Positions 1-7,116 of a stretch of DNA of 64,000 nucleotides are shown here, one piece after another (positions within the stretch are counted from its first letter, which is position 1; every line of letters begins with the position of its first letter). The DNA lies in contig JBBIGQ010000006.1 in the NCBI GenBank assembly GCA_037447455.1, positions 62,001 to 126,000 of the forward strand. Reading direction: 5' to 3'. The translations under genes were made by a program, and so were the position numbers. This stretch comes from BPGX01 sp037447455. GTDB lineage: Bacteria > Bacteroidota > Bacteroidia > B-17B0 > Aurantibacillaceae. A model generated the notes under the pieces. That model was not told the origin of the DNA. It made no database searches and saw only the letters and a list, made by a program, of their open reading frames with translations.

Positions 1-9
1 TTTGTTCAT
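1..9 (-). CDS. rplJ: Start of the next ribosomal gene (probably L10), cut by the window edge
   Basis: Only the first three codons (ATG AAC AAA on the minus strand) are inside the window. They lie 10 nt downstream of the rplA stop. In bacteria rplJ normally follows rplK-rplA, so L10 is the expected product, but that is inference from gene order. The gap has no visible terminator, so co-transcription with rplA is likely. Confidence 0.35.
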
Positions 10-19
10 AAGAATTGGT

Positions 20-712
20 TTAATTGAGGTTTTTTGTGTCTACTTTTATTCCTGGTCCCATTGTACTGCTTAATGTGATAGATTTGATGTAGGTGCCTTT
101 TGAAGCCGCCGGCTTGAGTTTTAGTATGGTTTGTATGATTTCATTGGCATTTTCTGTAATTTTTTTGGCATCAAAGGAAACTTTTCCTGCAACGGAATGT
201 ACAATACCGGATTTGTCTGTTTTAAATTCAACTTTCCCGGCTTTGGCTTCCTGTATGGCTTTTCCCACTTCCATAGTAACGGTACCGGTTTTAGGGTTAG
301 GCATTAAACCTCGAGGACCGAGGATTTTACCCAATGCTCCCACCTTACCCATTACGTTGGGCGTTGTGATAATAACATCTACATCTATCCATCCGCCTTT
401 GATTTTTTCTATGTAATCATCTAGTCCGACATAATCGGCGCTGGCCTTTTTGGCTTCTTCTTCTTTGTCTGCAGGAACCAGTGCAAGTATTCTTACACTT
501 TTTCCTGTTCCATGAGGAAGCATGGTGGTACCTCTTACGAGTTGGTTGGACTTTTTAGGGTCAATTCCCAAGCGAATGGCAATATCAATGGTCGCATCAA
601 ATTTTGTGGTGCTTGTTTCTTTAGCGAGTGCAGCTGCCTCTTCCAAAGAGTAGGTTTTGTTTGGATCGATTTTTTTAAGTACTTCTTTTCTTTTTTTTGT
701 TAACTTTGCCAT
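20..712 (-). CDS. rplA: 50S ribosomal protein L1
   Basis: L1 binds 23S rRNA at the L1 stalk, helps release deacylated tRNA, and in many bacteria represses its own operon by binding the mRNA. The 230-residue length is normal. The family signature is visible around residues 120-145 (VMGKVGALGKILGPRGLMPN, then PKTGTVT). The basic N-terminus (MAKLTKKRKEV) fits the family. It follows rplK by 54 nt and precedes a probable rplJ by 10 nt, as the last complete gene of a secE-nusG-rplK-rplA unit. The product is certain; autoregulation is family knowledge and no mRNA target site was identified. Confidence 0.97.
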   Translation of the reverse strand: MAKLTKKRKEVLKKIDPNKTYSLEEAAALAKETSTTKFDATIDIAIRLGIDPKKSNQLVRGTTMLPHGTGKSVRILALVPADKEEEAKKASADYVGLDDYIEKIKGGWIDVDVIITTPNVMGKVGALGKILGPRGLMPNPKTGTVTMEVGKAIQEAKAGKVEFKTDKSGIVHSVAGKVSFDAKKITENANEIIQTILKLKPAASKGTYIKSITLSSTMGPGIKVDTKNLN

Positions 713-766
713 AGGTTTAGATTTTCCCTCCCGCGTTTGCGGTAAAACGGGTTTGTTAATGGATAA

Positions 767-1210
767 TTAGTTTTGAAAAGGTGATTCGCCAACGACATTA
801 ACCCCCATGCTTCTGGCTGTTCCTGCGATCATTTTCATAGCACTTTCTACAGTGAAGCAATTCATATCTGGAAGTTTGTCTTCAGCAATTTTTCTAATCT
901 GTTCCCATGTAATATTACCCACTTTCTTACGATTACTTTGATCGGAACCTTTTTGAACTTTTGCAAGTTCTTTTATTTGTGCTGCGACTGGAGGTCTTTT
1001 AATTATAAAGTCAAAGGTTTTGTCGGAATACACGTTGATAATCACAGGCAGAAGTTTGTCTTTCATTTCCTGTGTACGGGCATTAAACTGCTTACAGAAC
1101 TCCATAATATTGACTCCTTTTGCACCTAATGCAGGTCCGATAGGGGGGGCTGGGTTGGCTGCGCCACCTTTAATCTGAAGTTTTACGATTGCGAATAGTT
1201 GCTTTGCCAT
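767..1210 (-). CDS. rplK: 50S ribosomal protein L11
   Basis: L11 forms the GTPase-associated centre with 23S rRNA and is needed for RelA activation and factor binding. The protein has 147 residues, close to the usual 141-145. The N-terminal domain carries the proline-rich ANPAPPIGPALG segment near residues 18-29 that packs against the RNA. The C-terminal RNA-binding domain ends with GTARSMG near residue 130. It lies 88 nt after nusG on the same strand. It is a normal single-copy gene with no oddity. Confidence 0.97.
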   Translation of the reverse strand: MAKQLFAIVKLQIKGGAANPAPPIGPALGAKGVNIMEFCKQFNARTQEMKDKLLPVIINVYSDKTFDFIIKRPPVAAQIKELAKVQKGSDQSNRKKVGNITWEQIRKIAEDKLPDMNCFTVESAMKMIAGTARSMGVNVVGESPFQN

Positions 1211-1298
1211 ATATGTTTGTTGTTTAGGTTGTTGAGAGTAATTAAGTCAGAAATTGGAAGCAGCAAGCGGATTTCTGCTTAATGTACCTCAATTTTTT

Positions 1299-1892
1299 TT
1301 ATTCTTTTTCAACTTCTCCAAAGTTTAATTCAACGGGTGTTTTTCTTCCGAAAATCTTTACGGTTACTTTTAATTTTTTCTTTTCAGTATTTACTTCTTC
1401 AATAATGCCTGTAAATCCGTTGAATGGGCCATTGATGATTTTTACGGATTCACCTAACGAAAAATTTGTTTCTACCATTCCTTCTGATTCGCTTAATTCA
1501 TCTACTTTTCCAAGGATGCGGTTAATTTCTGTAGTTCGTAAGGGAATTGGAACTCCACCTTTCGTTTCGGTTAAAAATCCTAATACACCCGGTGTATTCC
1601 GAATGCTGTGCTTCACTTCTCCGTTTAAATTAGCTTCAATTAAGATATATCCAGGAAAATAGTTTCTTTCTTTGGTAATTTTTTTTCCGCCTCGTATTTG
1701 AATAATTTTTTCAGTAGGAATAAGTATTTGTGCTACAAAGTTGTTGAGATTTAATCTTGTTAATTCGGATTCAATATAAGATTTTACTTTTTTTTCTTGC
1801 CCGCTAATTGCTTTAATAACATACCATTTCATTTCTGTTGATGGTTTTTGTAAATCCGTAATGGCATTATTATTGTTGATATTTTCACTCAT
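1299..1892 (-). CDS. nusG: Transcription termination/antitermination factor NusG
   Basis: NusG binds RNA polymerase, influences pausing and couples transcription with translation. The 197-residue protein has an NGN domain (WYVIKAISGQEKKVKSYIE near residue 23) with FPGYILIEA near 80, and a C-terminal KOW domain with GESVKIINGPFNGFTGIIEE near residues 146-165. A short charged N-terminal extension of about 20 residues before WYVIKA is typical of Bacteroidota versions. It is 23 nt downstream of secE, the almost universal secE-nusG pairing. Confidence 0.96.
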   Translation of the reverse strand: MSENINNNNAITDLQKPSTEMKWYVIKAISGQEKKVKSYIESELTRLNLNNFVAQILIPTEKIIQIRGGKKITKERNYFPGYILIEANLNGEVKHSIRNTPGVLGFLTETKGGVPIPLRTTEINRILGKVDELSESEGMVETNFSLGESVKIINGPFNGFTGIIEEVNTEKKKLKVTVKIFGRKTPVELNFGEVEKE

Positions 1893-1915
1893 TTCGTTAT
1901 AGATAAAAATTGTTT

Positions 1916-2116
1916 TTAGATGCTATTGACGAGTTGGTACAAAAGTTCCATGATTTTTGAAAAAGCGCTGTCCATTGCAAAAACGACCAGGGCGATAATC
2001 ACAGAAGAAATAAGTACAATGAGCGAACTCTCCTGTAATTCAGCCCCGGTTGGCCAACTTACTTTATTGATGAGTTCGTTATAGGCGTCTTTAACAAAGG
2101 AAGAGATGGAAGACAT
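1916..2116 (-). CDS. secE: Preprotein translocase subunit SecE
   Basis: SecE is the essential small clamp subunit of the SecYEG channel. The 66-residue single-span form is the common short type. It has an amphipathic N-terminal helix with the conserved VSWPTGAEL motif near residues 19-27, followed by one membrane helix (IVLISSVIIALVVFAMDSAF). It is the first gene after a strong promoter at 2136-2163, so the secE-nusG-rplK-rplA set can be transcribed independently of tuf. The start ATG lies about 20 nt from that -7 box. Confidence 0.95.
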   Translation of the reverse strand: MSSISSFVKDAYNELINKVSWPTGAELQESSLIVLISSVIIALVVFAMDSAFSKIMELLYQLVNSI

Positions 2117-2135
2117 GTAATAAATTTTGGGGGTG

Positions 2136-2163
2136 CAAATGTAAATAAATTTTCATTACCAAA
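2136..2163 (-). promoter_or_regulatory. Bacteroidota-type promoter of secE-nusG-rplK-rplA
   Basis: On the minus strand a perfect -7 box TACATTTG (2136-2143) lies 16 nt downstream of TTTG (2160-2163). The -7 box runs directly into GCACCCCC, a start-region motif shared with other translation promoters here. The TAnnTTTG/TTTG consensus is established for the primary sigma factor of Bacteroidota; the transcription start is inferred. Confidence 0.7.
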
Positions 2164-2226
2164 AAAATGTTTTTAAATATTTTTTGGTGCTATGAAAATT
2201 ATCTTAATTTTTTTAATTAAATTATG

Positions 2227-2297
2227 CACGGGCAGAGAGATTCGAACTCCCATCAACGGTTTTGGAGACCGCTATTCTACCATTGAACTATGCCCGT
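2227..2297 (-). tRNA. trnW: tRNA-Trp (CCA)
   Basis: A full cloverleaf is visible on the minus strand: acceptor ACGGGCA/TGCCCGT, anticodon loop CTCCAAA giving CCA, and T-arm TTCGAAT, with discriminator G. No CCA is encoded after the discriminator. It sits between tuf and secE, the standard place in Bacteroidota. Confidence 0.95.
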
Positions 2298-2305
2298 ATA
2301 TTAAA

Positions 2306-2354
2306 CACAAAGCCCATTCTACTGTTTATTTGCAGGAGAATGGGTGAGTTTGTG
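2306..2354 (-). other. Two-tier hairpin between tuf and tRNA-Trp
   Basis: On the minus strand the inner stem CCCATTCT (2337-2344) pairs with AGAATGGG (2313-2320), and an outer stem CACAAA (2349-2354) pairs with TTTGTG (2306-2311). No clean U-tract follows, so it looks more like a processing or partial-termination structure in the tuf/tRNA-Trp transcript than a standard terminator. Function is inferred only. Confidence 0.4.
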
Positions 2355-2376
2355 GTTTATATGGGTATCTAAAAAA

Positions 2377-3564
2377 TTAGTTCAAAATTTCGGTAACTTG
2401 TCCTGCACCTACTGTTCTACCGCCTTCACGAATAGCGAAGCGTAATCCTTTATCCATTGCTACTGGTGCTATTAGTTCTACGGTAATGGTTACATTATCG
2501 CCGGGCATTACCATTTCTCTTCCGGGTTCTAATTGAATTTCCCCGGTTACGTCGGTTGTACGGAAGTAAAACTGAGGTCTGTATTTATTATGGAAAGGGG
2601 TATGTCTTCCACCTTCTTCTTTTTTGAGGATATAAACCTCTGCTTTGAATTTGGTATGAGGTGTGATAGAACCTGGCTTAGCAATTACCATTCCTCTGCG
2701 AATGTCTTTCTTTTCAATACCTCTTAATAAAAGTCCAACATTATCACCTGCTTCACCGTAATCTAATATTTTTCTAAACATTTCTACACCTGTTACAGTT
2801 GTTTTAAGTTTATCTGCATTGAATCCAATGATTTCAACTTCGTCGCCGGTATTGATAATTCCTGTTTCAATTCTACCGGTTGCTACTGTACCACGACCAG
2901 TGATGGTGAAAACGTCTTCTACGGGCATCAGGAAGGGTTTATCTTTATCACGCAGAGGGAGAGGGATGTATTCATCAACAGCTTTCATCAGTTCTACTAC
3001 TTTCTCTACCCATTTTGGTTCTCTGTTTAAGGCACCCAGAGCGGAACCGCGTATAACAGGCACGTTAACGCCATCGTAACCATAGAAAGAGAGCAGGTCT
3101 CTTACTTCCATTTCAACGAGGTCAAGGAGTTCAGGGTCATCGACCATGTCCACTTTATTTAAGAATACAACGATACGTGGTACACCTACCTGACGTGCTA
3201 ATAGGATGTGTTCTCTTGTTTGAGGCATTGGTCCGTCAGTAGCGGCTACTACTAATATAGCACCGTCCATTTGAGCGGCACCGGTAACCATGTTTTTTAC
3301 ATAGTCAGCGTGGCCGGGGCAGTCAACGTGTGCATAGTGTCTGTTTTCGGTTTGATATTCTACATGGGATGTATTGATGGTAATACCTCTTTCTTTTTCT
3401 TCCGGAGCGTTGTCGATTTGGTCGAACGATTTGGCTTCGGCGAGTCCTTTTTCTGCTAATACTTGCGTAATAGCGGCTGTTAATGTTGTTTTTCCGTGGT
3501 CTACGTGACCAATTGTACCGATGTTTACGTGTGGTTTGGAACGGTCAAATTTTTCTTTTGCCAT
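2377..3564 (-). CDS. tuf: Elongation factor Tu
   Basis: EF-Tu delivers aminoacyl-tRNA to the ribosome with GTP hydrolysis. At 395 residues it is full length. The GTPase motifs are intact: GHVDHGKT at residues 19-26, DCPGHADY near 81-88 and NKVDMVDD near 136-143. Domains 2 and 3 follow, ending in the usual REGGRTVGAGQV near the C-terminus. Four tRNA genes lie immediately upstream on the same strand and tRNA-Trp downstream, so tuf is probably expressed from the tRNA-Thr promoter at 4049-4081. It shows stronger codon bias than its neighbours, as expected for a highly expressed gene. Confidence 0.98.
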   Translation of the reverse strand: MAKEKFDRSKPHVNIGTIGHVDHGKTTLTAAITQVLAEKGLAEAKSFDQIDNAPEEKERGITINTSHVEYQTENRHYAHVDCPGHADYVKNMVTGAAQMDGAILVVAATDGPMPQTREHILLARQVGVPRIVVFLNKVDMVDDPELLDLVEMEVRDLLSFYGYDGVNVPVIRGSALGALNREPKWVEKVVELMKAVDEYIPLPLRDKDKPFLMPVEDVFTITGRGTVATGRIETGIINTGDEVEIIGFNADKLKTTVTGVEMFRKILDYGEAGDNVGLLLRGIEKKDIRRGMVIAKPGSITPHTKFKAEVYILKKEEGGRHTPFHNKYRPQFYFRTTDVTGEIQLEPGREMVMPGDNVTITVELIAPVAMDKGLRFAIREGGRTVGAGQVTEILN

Positions 3565-3644
3565 AGTTGTTTTGTTTAATGGTTATTTTTTTGTTTTTTC
3601 CTGATGTATGATCAGGATGTTGATTTTAGTTGTTTCAGTATTAG

Positions 3645-3716
<72 letters not shown>

Positions 3717-3769
3717 CACATTTATTGCTGATGTAAATGTTTTTATAGCAATGTACGGTGTTATTATGG

Positions 3770-3842
3770 AGCGGAAGACGGGGCTCGAACCCGCAACCTT
3801 TAGCTTGGAAGGCTAAAGCTCTACCAATTGAGCTACTTCCGC
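3770..3842 (-). tRNA. trnG: tRNA-Gly (TCC)
   Basis: The cloverleaf on the minus strand has acceptor GCGGAAG/CTTCCGC, anticodon stem TTAGC/GCTAA with loop CTTCCAA (anticodon TCC), and T-loop TTCGAGC. It belongs to the four-tRNA cluster upstream of tuf. Confidence 0.95.
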
Positions 3843-3847
3843 CTGTG

Positions 3848-3931
3848 TGGGTGGTGATGGATTCGAACCACCGAAGGCGTAAAGCCAGCAGATTTACAGT
3901 CTGCCCCATTTGGCCACTCTGGTAACCACCC
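3848..3931 (-). tRNA. trnY: tRNA-Tyr (GTA)
   Basis: This is a class II tRNA of 84 nt with a long variable arm, on the minus strand. Acceptor GGGTGGT/ACCACCC, anticodon stem CAGA/TCTG with loop CTGTAAA (anticodon GTA), and T-loop TTCGAAT are visible. It is separated from tRNA-Gly by only 5 nt. Confidence 0.95.
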
Positions 3932-3938
3932 ATAAGAG

Positions 3939-4011
3939 AGCCGAAGAAGGGACTCGAACCCCCGACCAGCTGATTACAAGTCAGCTGCTCTACCAGCTGA
4001 GCTACTTCGGC
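3939..4011 (-). tRNA. trnT: tRNA-Thr (TGT)
   Basis: This is the first gene of the cluster on the minus strand. Acceptor GCCGAAG/CTTCGGC, anticodon loop CTTGTAA (anticodon TGT) and T-loop TTCGAGT are intact. It differs from the second tRNA-Thr (GGT) in the same cluster, so the two together read all ACN codons by wobble. Confidence 0.95.
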
Positions 4012-4048
4012 AATGTTTTTTCAATGTTCTTTTTAAAATTTGAGGGTG

Positions 4049-4081
4049 CAAGTATACAAAATAATATCTTAAATTTCCAAA
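4049..4081 (-). promoter_or_regulatory. Promoter of the tRNA-Thr/Tyr/Gly/Thr-tuf unit
   Basis: On the minus strand a near-consensus -7 box TATACTTG (4049-4056) follows TTTG (4078-4081) with 21 nt between them. GCACCCTC follows the -7 box, matching the C-rich start of other translation promoters. The rest of the 4012-4332 interval is AT-rich and shows no gene. Confidence 0.6.
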
Positions 4082-4332
4082 TAAAAATTTTTATTTTTTT
4101 GTTTTTTCTTAAAAATGATTTTTGAGTACAGGATTGTAGATAGAGTGCATTGTAATTTATTTAATAGAGAATATTTTTAGGGAGAAGTTTTTTCTCAAAA
4201 ATAAGGGATGTCGGCAAGTATTTTTTGATTGTGAGATGAAATTTTATTGTATAGCAACCATAAAGACACGTTGTTAAGAAAGTAAGAACGGATAACATTT
4301 ATCAACAGATAGTGGGTTTGTGTTAAAACAAG

Positions 4333-4419
4333 CGGAGAGAGAGGGATTCGAACCCCCGGTGCCTGTTAAGGCACAACGGTTTTCAAGACCGCCGCATTCG
4401 ACCGCTCTGCCATCTCTCC
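4333..4419 (-). tRNA. trnS: tRNA-Ser (TGA)
   Basis: This is a class II tRNA on the minus strand with acceptor GGAGAGA/TCTCTCC, anticodon loop CTTGAAA (anticodon TGA), a variable arm with stem TGCCT/AGGCA, and T-loop TTCGAAT. Discriminator is G. A perfect -7 box lies just upstream at 4425-4432. Confidence 0.95.
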
Positions 4420-4424
4420 GGGGG

Positions 4425-4456
4425 CAAAGATACGGCAAAGTTTTTTTATTTTCAAA
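4425..4456 (-). promoter_or_regulatory. Promoter of tRNA-Ser
   Basis: On the minus strand TTTG (4453-4456), 20 nt spacer, then a perfect TATCTTTG (4425-4432) followed by CCCCC and the tRNA acceptor stem 6 nt from the box. Transcription would start essentially at the mature tRNA 5' end. Confidence 0.65.
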
Positions 4457-4473
4457 ATGTTTTTATTGTGTTT

Positions 4474-4590
4474 TTATTCAACACTATTTTCCTCTTCGTC
4501 TTGATAGTTATCTTTGTTATTTTTTCTGAGTTTATGCACGTTGTTCCGTTCTTCACAATGCTCTATACATTGTAATTCTTCAATACTCAT
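4474..4590 (-). CDS. 38-codon acidic/basic small ORF of unknown function
   Basis: The ORF starts ATG AGT ATT GAA GAA and encodes a very charged peptide with two cysteines (MSIEELQCIEHCEERNN, then a Lys/Asn-rich and an acidic tail). The same frame is open for about 15 codons upstream of the ATG (reading DAEEYEIVGKRWL) until a stop near 4635. It may therefore be the 3' end of a degraded reading frame rather than a real small gene. It lies just downstream of the broken HAAS/PspC gene and just upstream of the tRNA-Ser promoter. I do not recognise it. Confidence 0.25.
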   Translation of the reverse strand: MSIEELQCIEHCEERNNVHKLRKNNKDNYQDEEENSVE

Positions 4591-4621
4591 CAGCCATCGC
4601 TTTCCTACTATTTCGTATTCT

Positions 4622-5266
4622 TCAGCATCTACATTTCATTGCTAGTATTGGTATTCCAACTAATAAAAACAAAGAAGTGATAAATAAGAAATAATTATAC
4701 GAAGAATTAAAAAACTCTGATAGATGTGCCCATACATTAAAATGTTGTGTTTGTATTGAAATAAAATTTTCATTAAATAAAGAAGACAATAAAATCACTA
4801 TTACAAAAACGCATACTAACAAAACAAAAACTGCAAAGGCCTTAATGATCCATTTTACATTTTAATAGATTTACTCCAAAGGATAAAATGTGTTGAATAA
4901 GATTTTGAATGAATAATACGAAAGAATTGCTCGAAAAATTGAAAAATTGTTTGGAAGTATTTTTAGCAAATTGGCTGAGGTCTTCTGCCATAGTTTTTCC
5001 GAAGATTCCCAAAATTCATCCGGGTGTCCCATTGTTTGAATTAAGGATTGTACATCTTCCATGGTGATAACTTTTTTATGGTCATTGATTTTGCCGGAAA
5101 GGATTTCAGCTATTTGGTTTTCAATATCTTCCAGTATTTCTTTTTTACCAGCATGGTTTTCAAAATATTTTTCAACACTTTGAATGTATTGAGAAAATTT
5201 TTCGTAGGCATCTTCTTCAATATTGAAAAGAAGTCCTGATAAATGAATGGTGCTTGTTTTTTTCAT
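4622..5266 (-). pseudogene. Broken HAAS/PspC-type membrane regulator gene
   Basis: The first 85 or so codons (from 5266) encode the N-terminal segment typical of Bacteroidota PspC-domain proteins: a small soluble HAAS-like domain with EDIENQIAEILSG and TMEDVQSLIQTMGHPDEF. After WESSEKLWQ the frame runs into unrelated sequence and stops at 4871. A second frame reads AEDLSQFAKNTSKQFFNF, then a hydrophobic stretch. A third frame (4622 to about 4860) encodes a membrane region, KAFAVFVLLVCVFVIVILL and later FLFITSLFLLVGIP, resembling the membrane part of the same family. The PspC domain itself is not found. So at least two frameshifts and a deletion are inferred. The intact PadR gene upstream is the usual partner of such genes. 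Confidence 0.6.
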
Positions 5267-5289
5267 AGTTTTAAGTTTTGAGTGTTGAG

Positions 5290-5619
5290 TTATTTAATTA
5301 TTTTATTGACGGATTTGACCATGTCTTCCCAGTTTTCAATGAGTTCTTTTAAAAATTTCTTGCCATCTGCTGTTAAGTGATAATATTTTCTTGGCGGTCC
5401 CTGATTAGATTCCTGCCAATTGTAGGTCAAATAGCCAGCGTCCTTTAAACGATTTAATAATGGATACAACGTTCCCTCCACTACTATCAGTTTTGCCTCT
5501 TTCAATTGTTCCAATATTTCAGTAGGATAGGCGTCTTCCTTTTCTAATATAGAAAGAATACATAGTTCTAAAATCCCTTTCCGCATTTGTGATTGAATGT
5601 TTTCATTTTTTAAGTTCAT
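5290..5619 (-). CDS. PadR-family transcriptional repressor
   Basis: PadR proteins are winged-helix repressors that bind inverted repeats and respond to small molecules or envelope signals. The 109-residue protein shows the family pattern: GILELCILSILEKEDAYPTE, then EGTLYPLLNRLKDAGYL (recognition helix region), and PPRKYYHLTADGKKFL (wing). The reading frame is open to 5646, but an ATG at 5619 (MNLKNENIQ) lies about 25 nt from a perfect -7 box (5644-5651), so I take it as the start. A 14-nt palindrome just upstream is a possible autoregulatory operator. Its downstream partner (4622-5266) is decayed. Confidence 0.88.
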   Translation of the reverse strand: MNLKNENIQSQMRKGILELCILSILEKEDAYPTEILEQLKEAKLIVVEGTLYPLLNRLKDAGYLTYNWQESNQGPPRKYYHLTADGKKFLKELIENWEDMVKSVNKIIK

Positions 5620-5643
5620 TGTATAACATTTTATTTTGTGTTG

Positions 5644-5678
5644 CAAATATATTTACATTAAATAGTATTATGTAATAC
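5644..5678 (-). promoter_or_regulatory. PadR promoter with palindromic candidate operator
   Basis: On the minus strand a perfect -7 box TATATTTG occupies 5644-5651. Thirteen nt upstream of it is the perfect inverted repeat GTATTA-TG-TAATAC (5665-5678), overlapping the place where the -33 element would be. No TTTG is found at the usual distance. Position fits repression by PadR, but this is inference. Confidence 0.5.
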
Positions 5679-5811
5679 AAGGTATTATTTTTAACAAAAT
5701 TTAATAATGATTAGTTATTAGATGAAAGCAGTAAAAAATAGCAGGAAGGATTTTTTTAATAAATATGGATAAATTATTTAATTTGCAGCCATAAGAAAAG
5801 TATAAACGATT

Positions 5812-7110
5812 ATGATAAAAACAATGCGGTCTGTAAATTTTATAGATGAACTTAAATGGAGAGATCAATTTAATAATGCTACTGCCCATGTTGAGACAAT
5901 TTTGAATCAGGAAAAGACAACGGGCTATATTGGCTTTGATCCTACATCGGATTCTTTGCATGTAGGGAGTTTGGCTCAAATAATCACTTTACTGCGCTTT
6001 CAGCAGGCCGGTCATAAATCTATTGCATTAGTGGGTGGCGCCACCGGTATGATTGGTGATCCGAGCGGTAAAAAAGAAGAACGGAAACTTTTGTCAGAAG
6101 AAGAAATTCGTTACAATGCTCAGAAAATACAGGAGCAACTCAATACAATATTTTCAAAAAATTCAGAAGACAAAAGTATTGAAATGGTGAATAATATCGA
6201 TTGGACAAAAAATCTTACCATCATAGATTTCCTTCGTGATATTGGGAAGCGATTTACAGTAAATTATATGCTGGCAAAGGACTCTGTCAAATCTCGCTTA
6301 GAATCTGAAATTAGCTTTACAGAGTTTACTTATCAGATCTTACAGGCCTACGATTTTTATTGGTTATTTACTCATAAAAACTGCAAGTTGCAAATGGGTG
6401 GTTCTGATCAATGGGGCAATATTACTTCGGGTATTGAACTTATCCGGAAAATGACGGGCAAAGAAGCGTATGGTATTACGACGCATTTAATTACAAAATC
6501 TGATGGCACAAAGTTTGGTAAAACTGAAAGTGGCAATGTTTGGCTGGACAAAAACAAAACGTCGCCGTATAAATTTTACCAATTTTGGATAAATACCAGT
6601 GATGAAGATGCTAAACGTTATATCAAAATATTTACATTTTTGTCAAAAGAAGAAATTGAACATTTACTTCAAACACATGATGCAATGCCGCATGAACGCG
6701 TTTTACAGAAAACATTGGCCAAAGAAATTGCTACCTTGGTTCATAGCAAGCAAGATTACGAAGAAGCACAGAAGGCATCGGTCCTATTATTTAATGGCAC
6801 TATAGAAGATATAGCGCATCTGCCTGAATCCTTATTCAAAGATATTATGGAAGGCGTTCCTGTTTCTCATGTTAATGCGTCGGTTTTACAATCTGGTGTA
6901 GATATTGTTGAGTTTCTCACTACTCATACGCAGATTTTTCCGAGTAAAACTGAAGCCAGAAAGATGTTGCAATCCAATGCTATATCTATTAACAAAGAAA
7001 AAATTTCGGACATTAAACACATAATAACGCTTTCTGATGTAATGATGGGTCGATTTATTTTAATTCAAAAAGGCAAAAAAAATTACTATCTTTGTTACAT
7101 AGAAAAATAA
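5812..7110 (+). CDS. tyrS: Tyrosyl-tRNA synthetase
   Basis: The enzyme charges tRNA-Tyr with tyrosine using ATP. The class I signature is DSLHVGS (residues 47-53, HIGH-type) and the second motif KFGKTESGN lies near residue 230-240 (KMSKS-type), the form usual in bacterial TyrS. GSDQWGNITSG near 200 contributes to the tyrosine pocket. A C-terminal S4 RNA-binding domain is present (FPSKTEARKMLQSNAISIN). At 432 residues it is full length. Two in-frame ATGs (5812 and 5824) are possible starts. rpoN begins 6 nt after the stop. Confidence 0.96.
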   Translation: MIKTMRSVNFIDELKWRDQFNNATAHVETILNQEKTTGYIGFDPTSDSLHVGSLAQIITLLRFQQAGHKSIALVGGATGMIGDPSGKKEERKLLSEEEIRYNAQKIQEQLNTIFSKNSEDKSIEMVNNIDWTKNLTIIDFLRDIGKRFTVNYMLAKDSVKSRLESEISFTEFTYQILQAYDFYWLFTHKNCKLQMGGSDQWGNITSGIELIRKMTGKEAYGITTHLITKSDGTKFGKTESGNVWLDKNKTSPYKFYQFWINTSDEDAKRYIKIFTFLSKEEIEHLLQTHDAMPHERVLQKTLAKEIATLVHSKQDYEEAQKASVLLFNGTIEDIAHLPESLFKDIMEGVPVSHVNASVLQSGVDIVEFLTTHTQIFPSKTEARKMLQSNAISINKEKISDIKHIITLSDVMMGRFILIQKGKKNYYLCYIEK

Positions 7111-7116
7111 ACTACC

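Noticed and set aside
3910..4529. Plus-strand frames over the tRNA-Thr and tRNA-Ser genes (reading like 'EGTRTPDQ' and 'EREGFEPP')
   Set aside because: These are the well-known false proteins produced by translating tRNA genes backwards.
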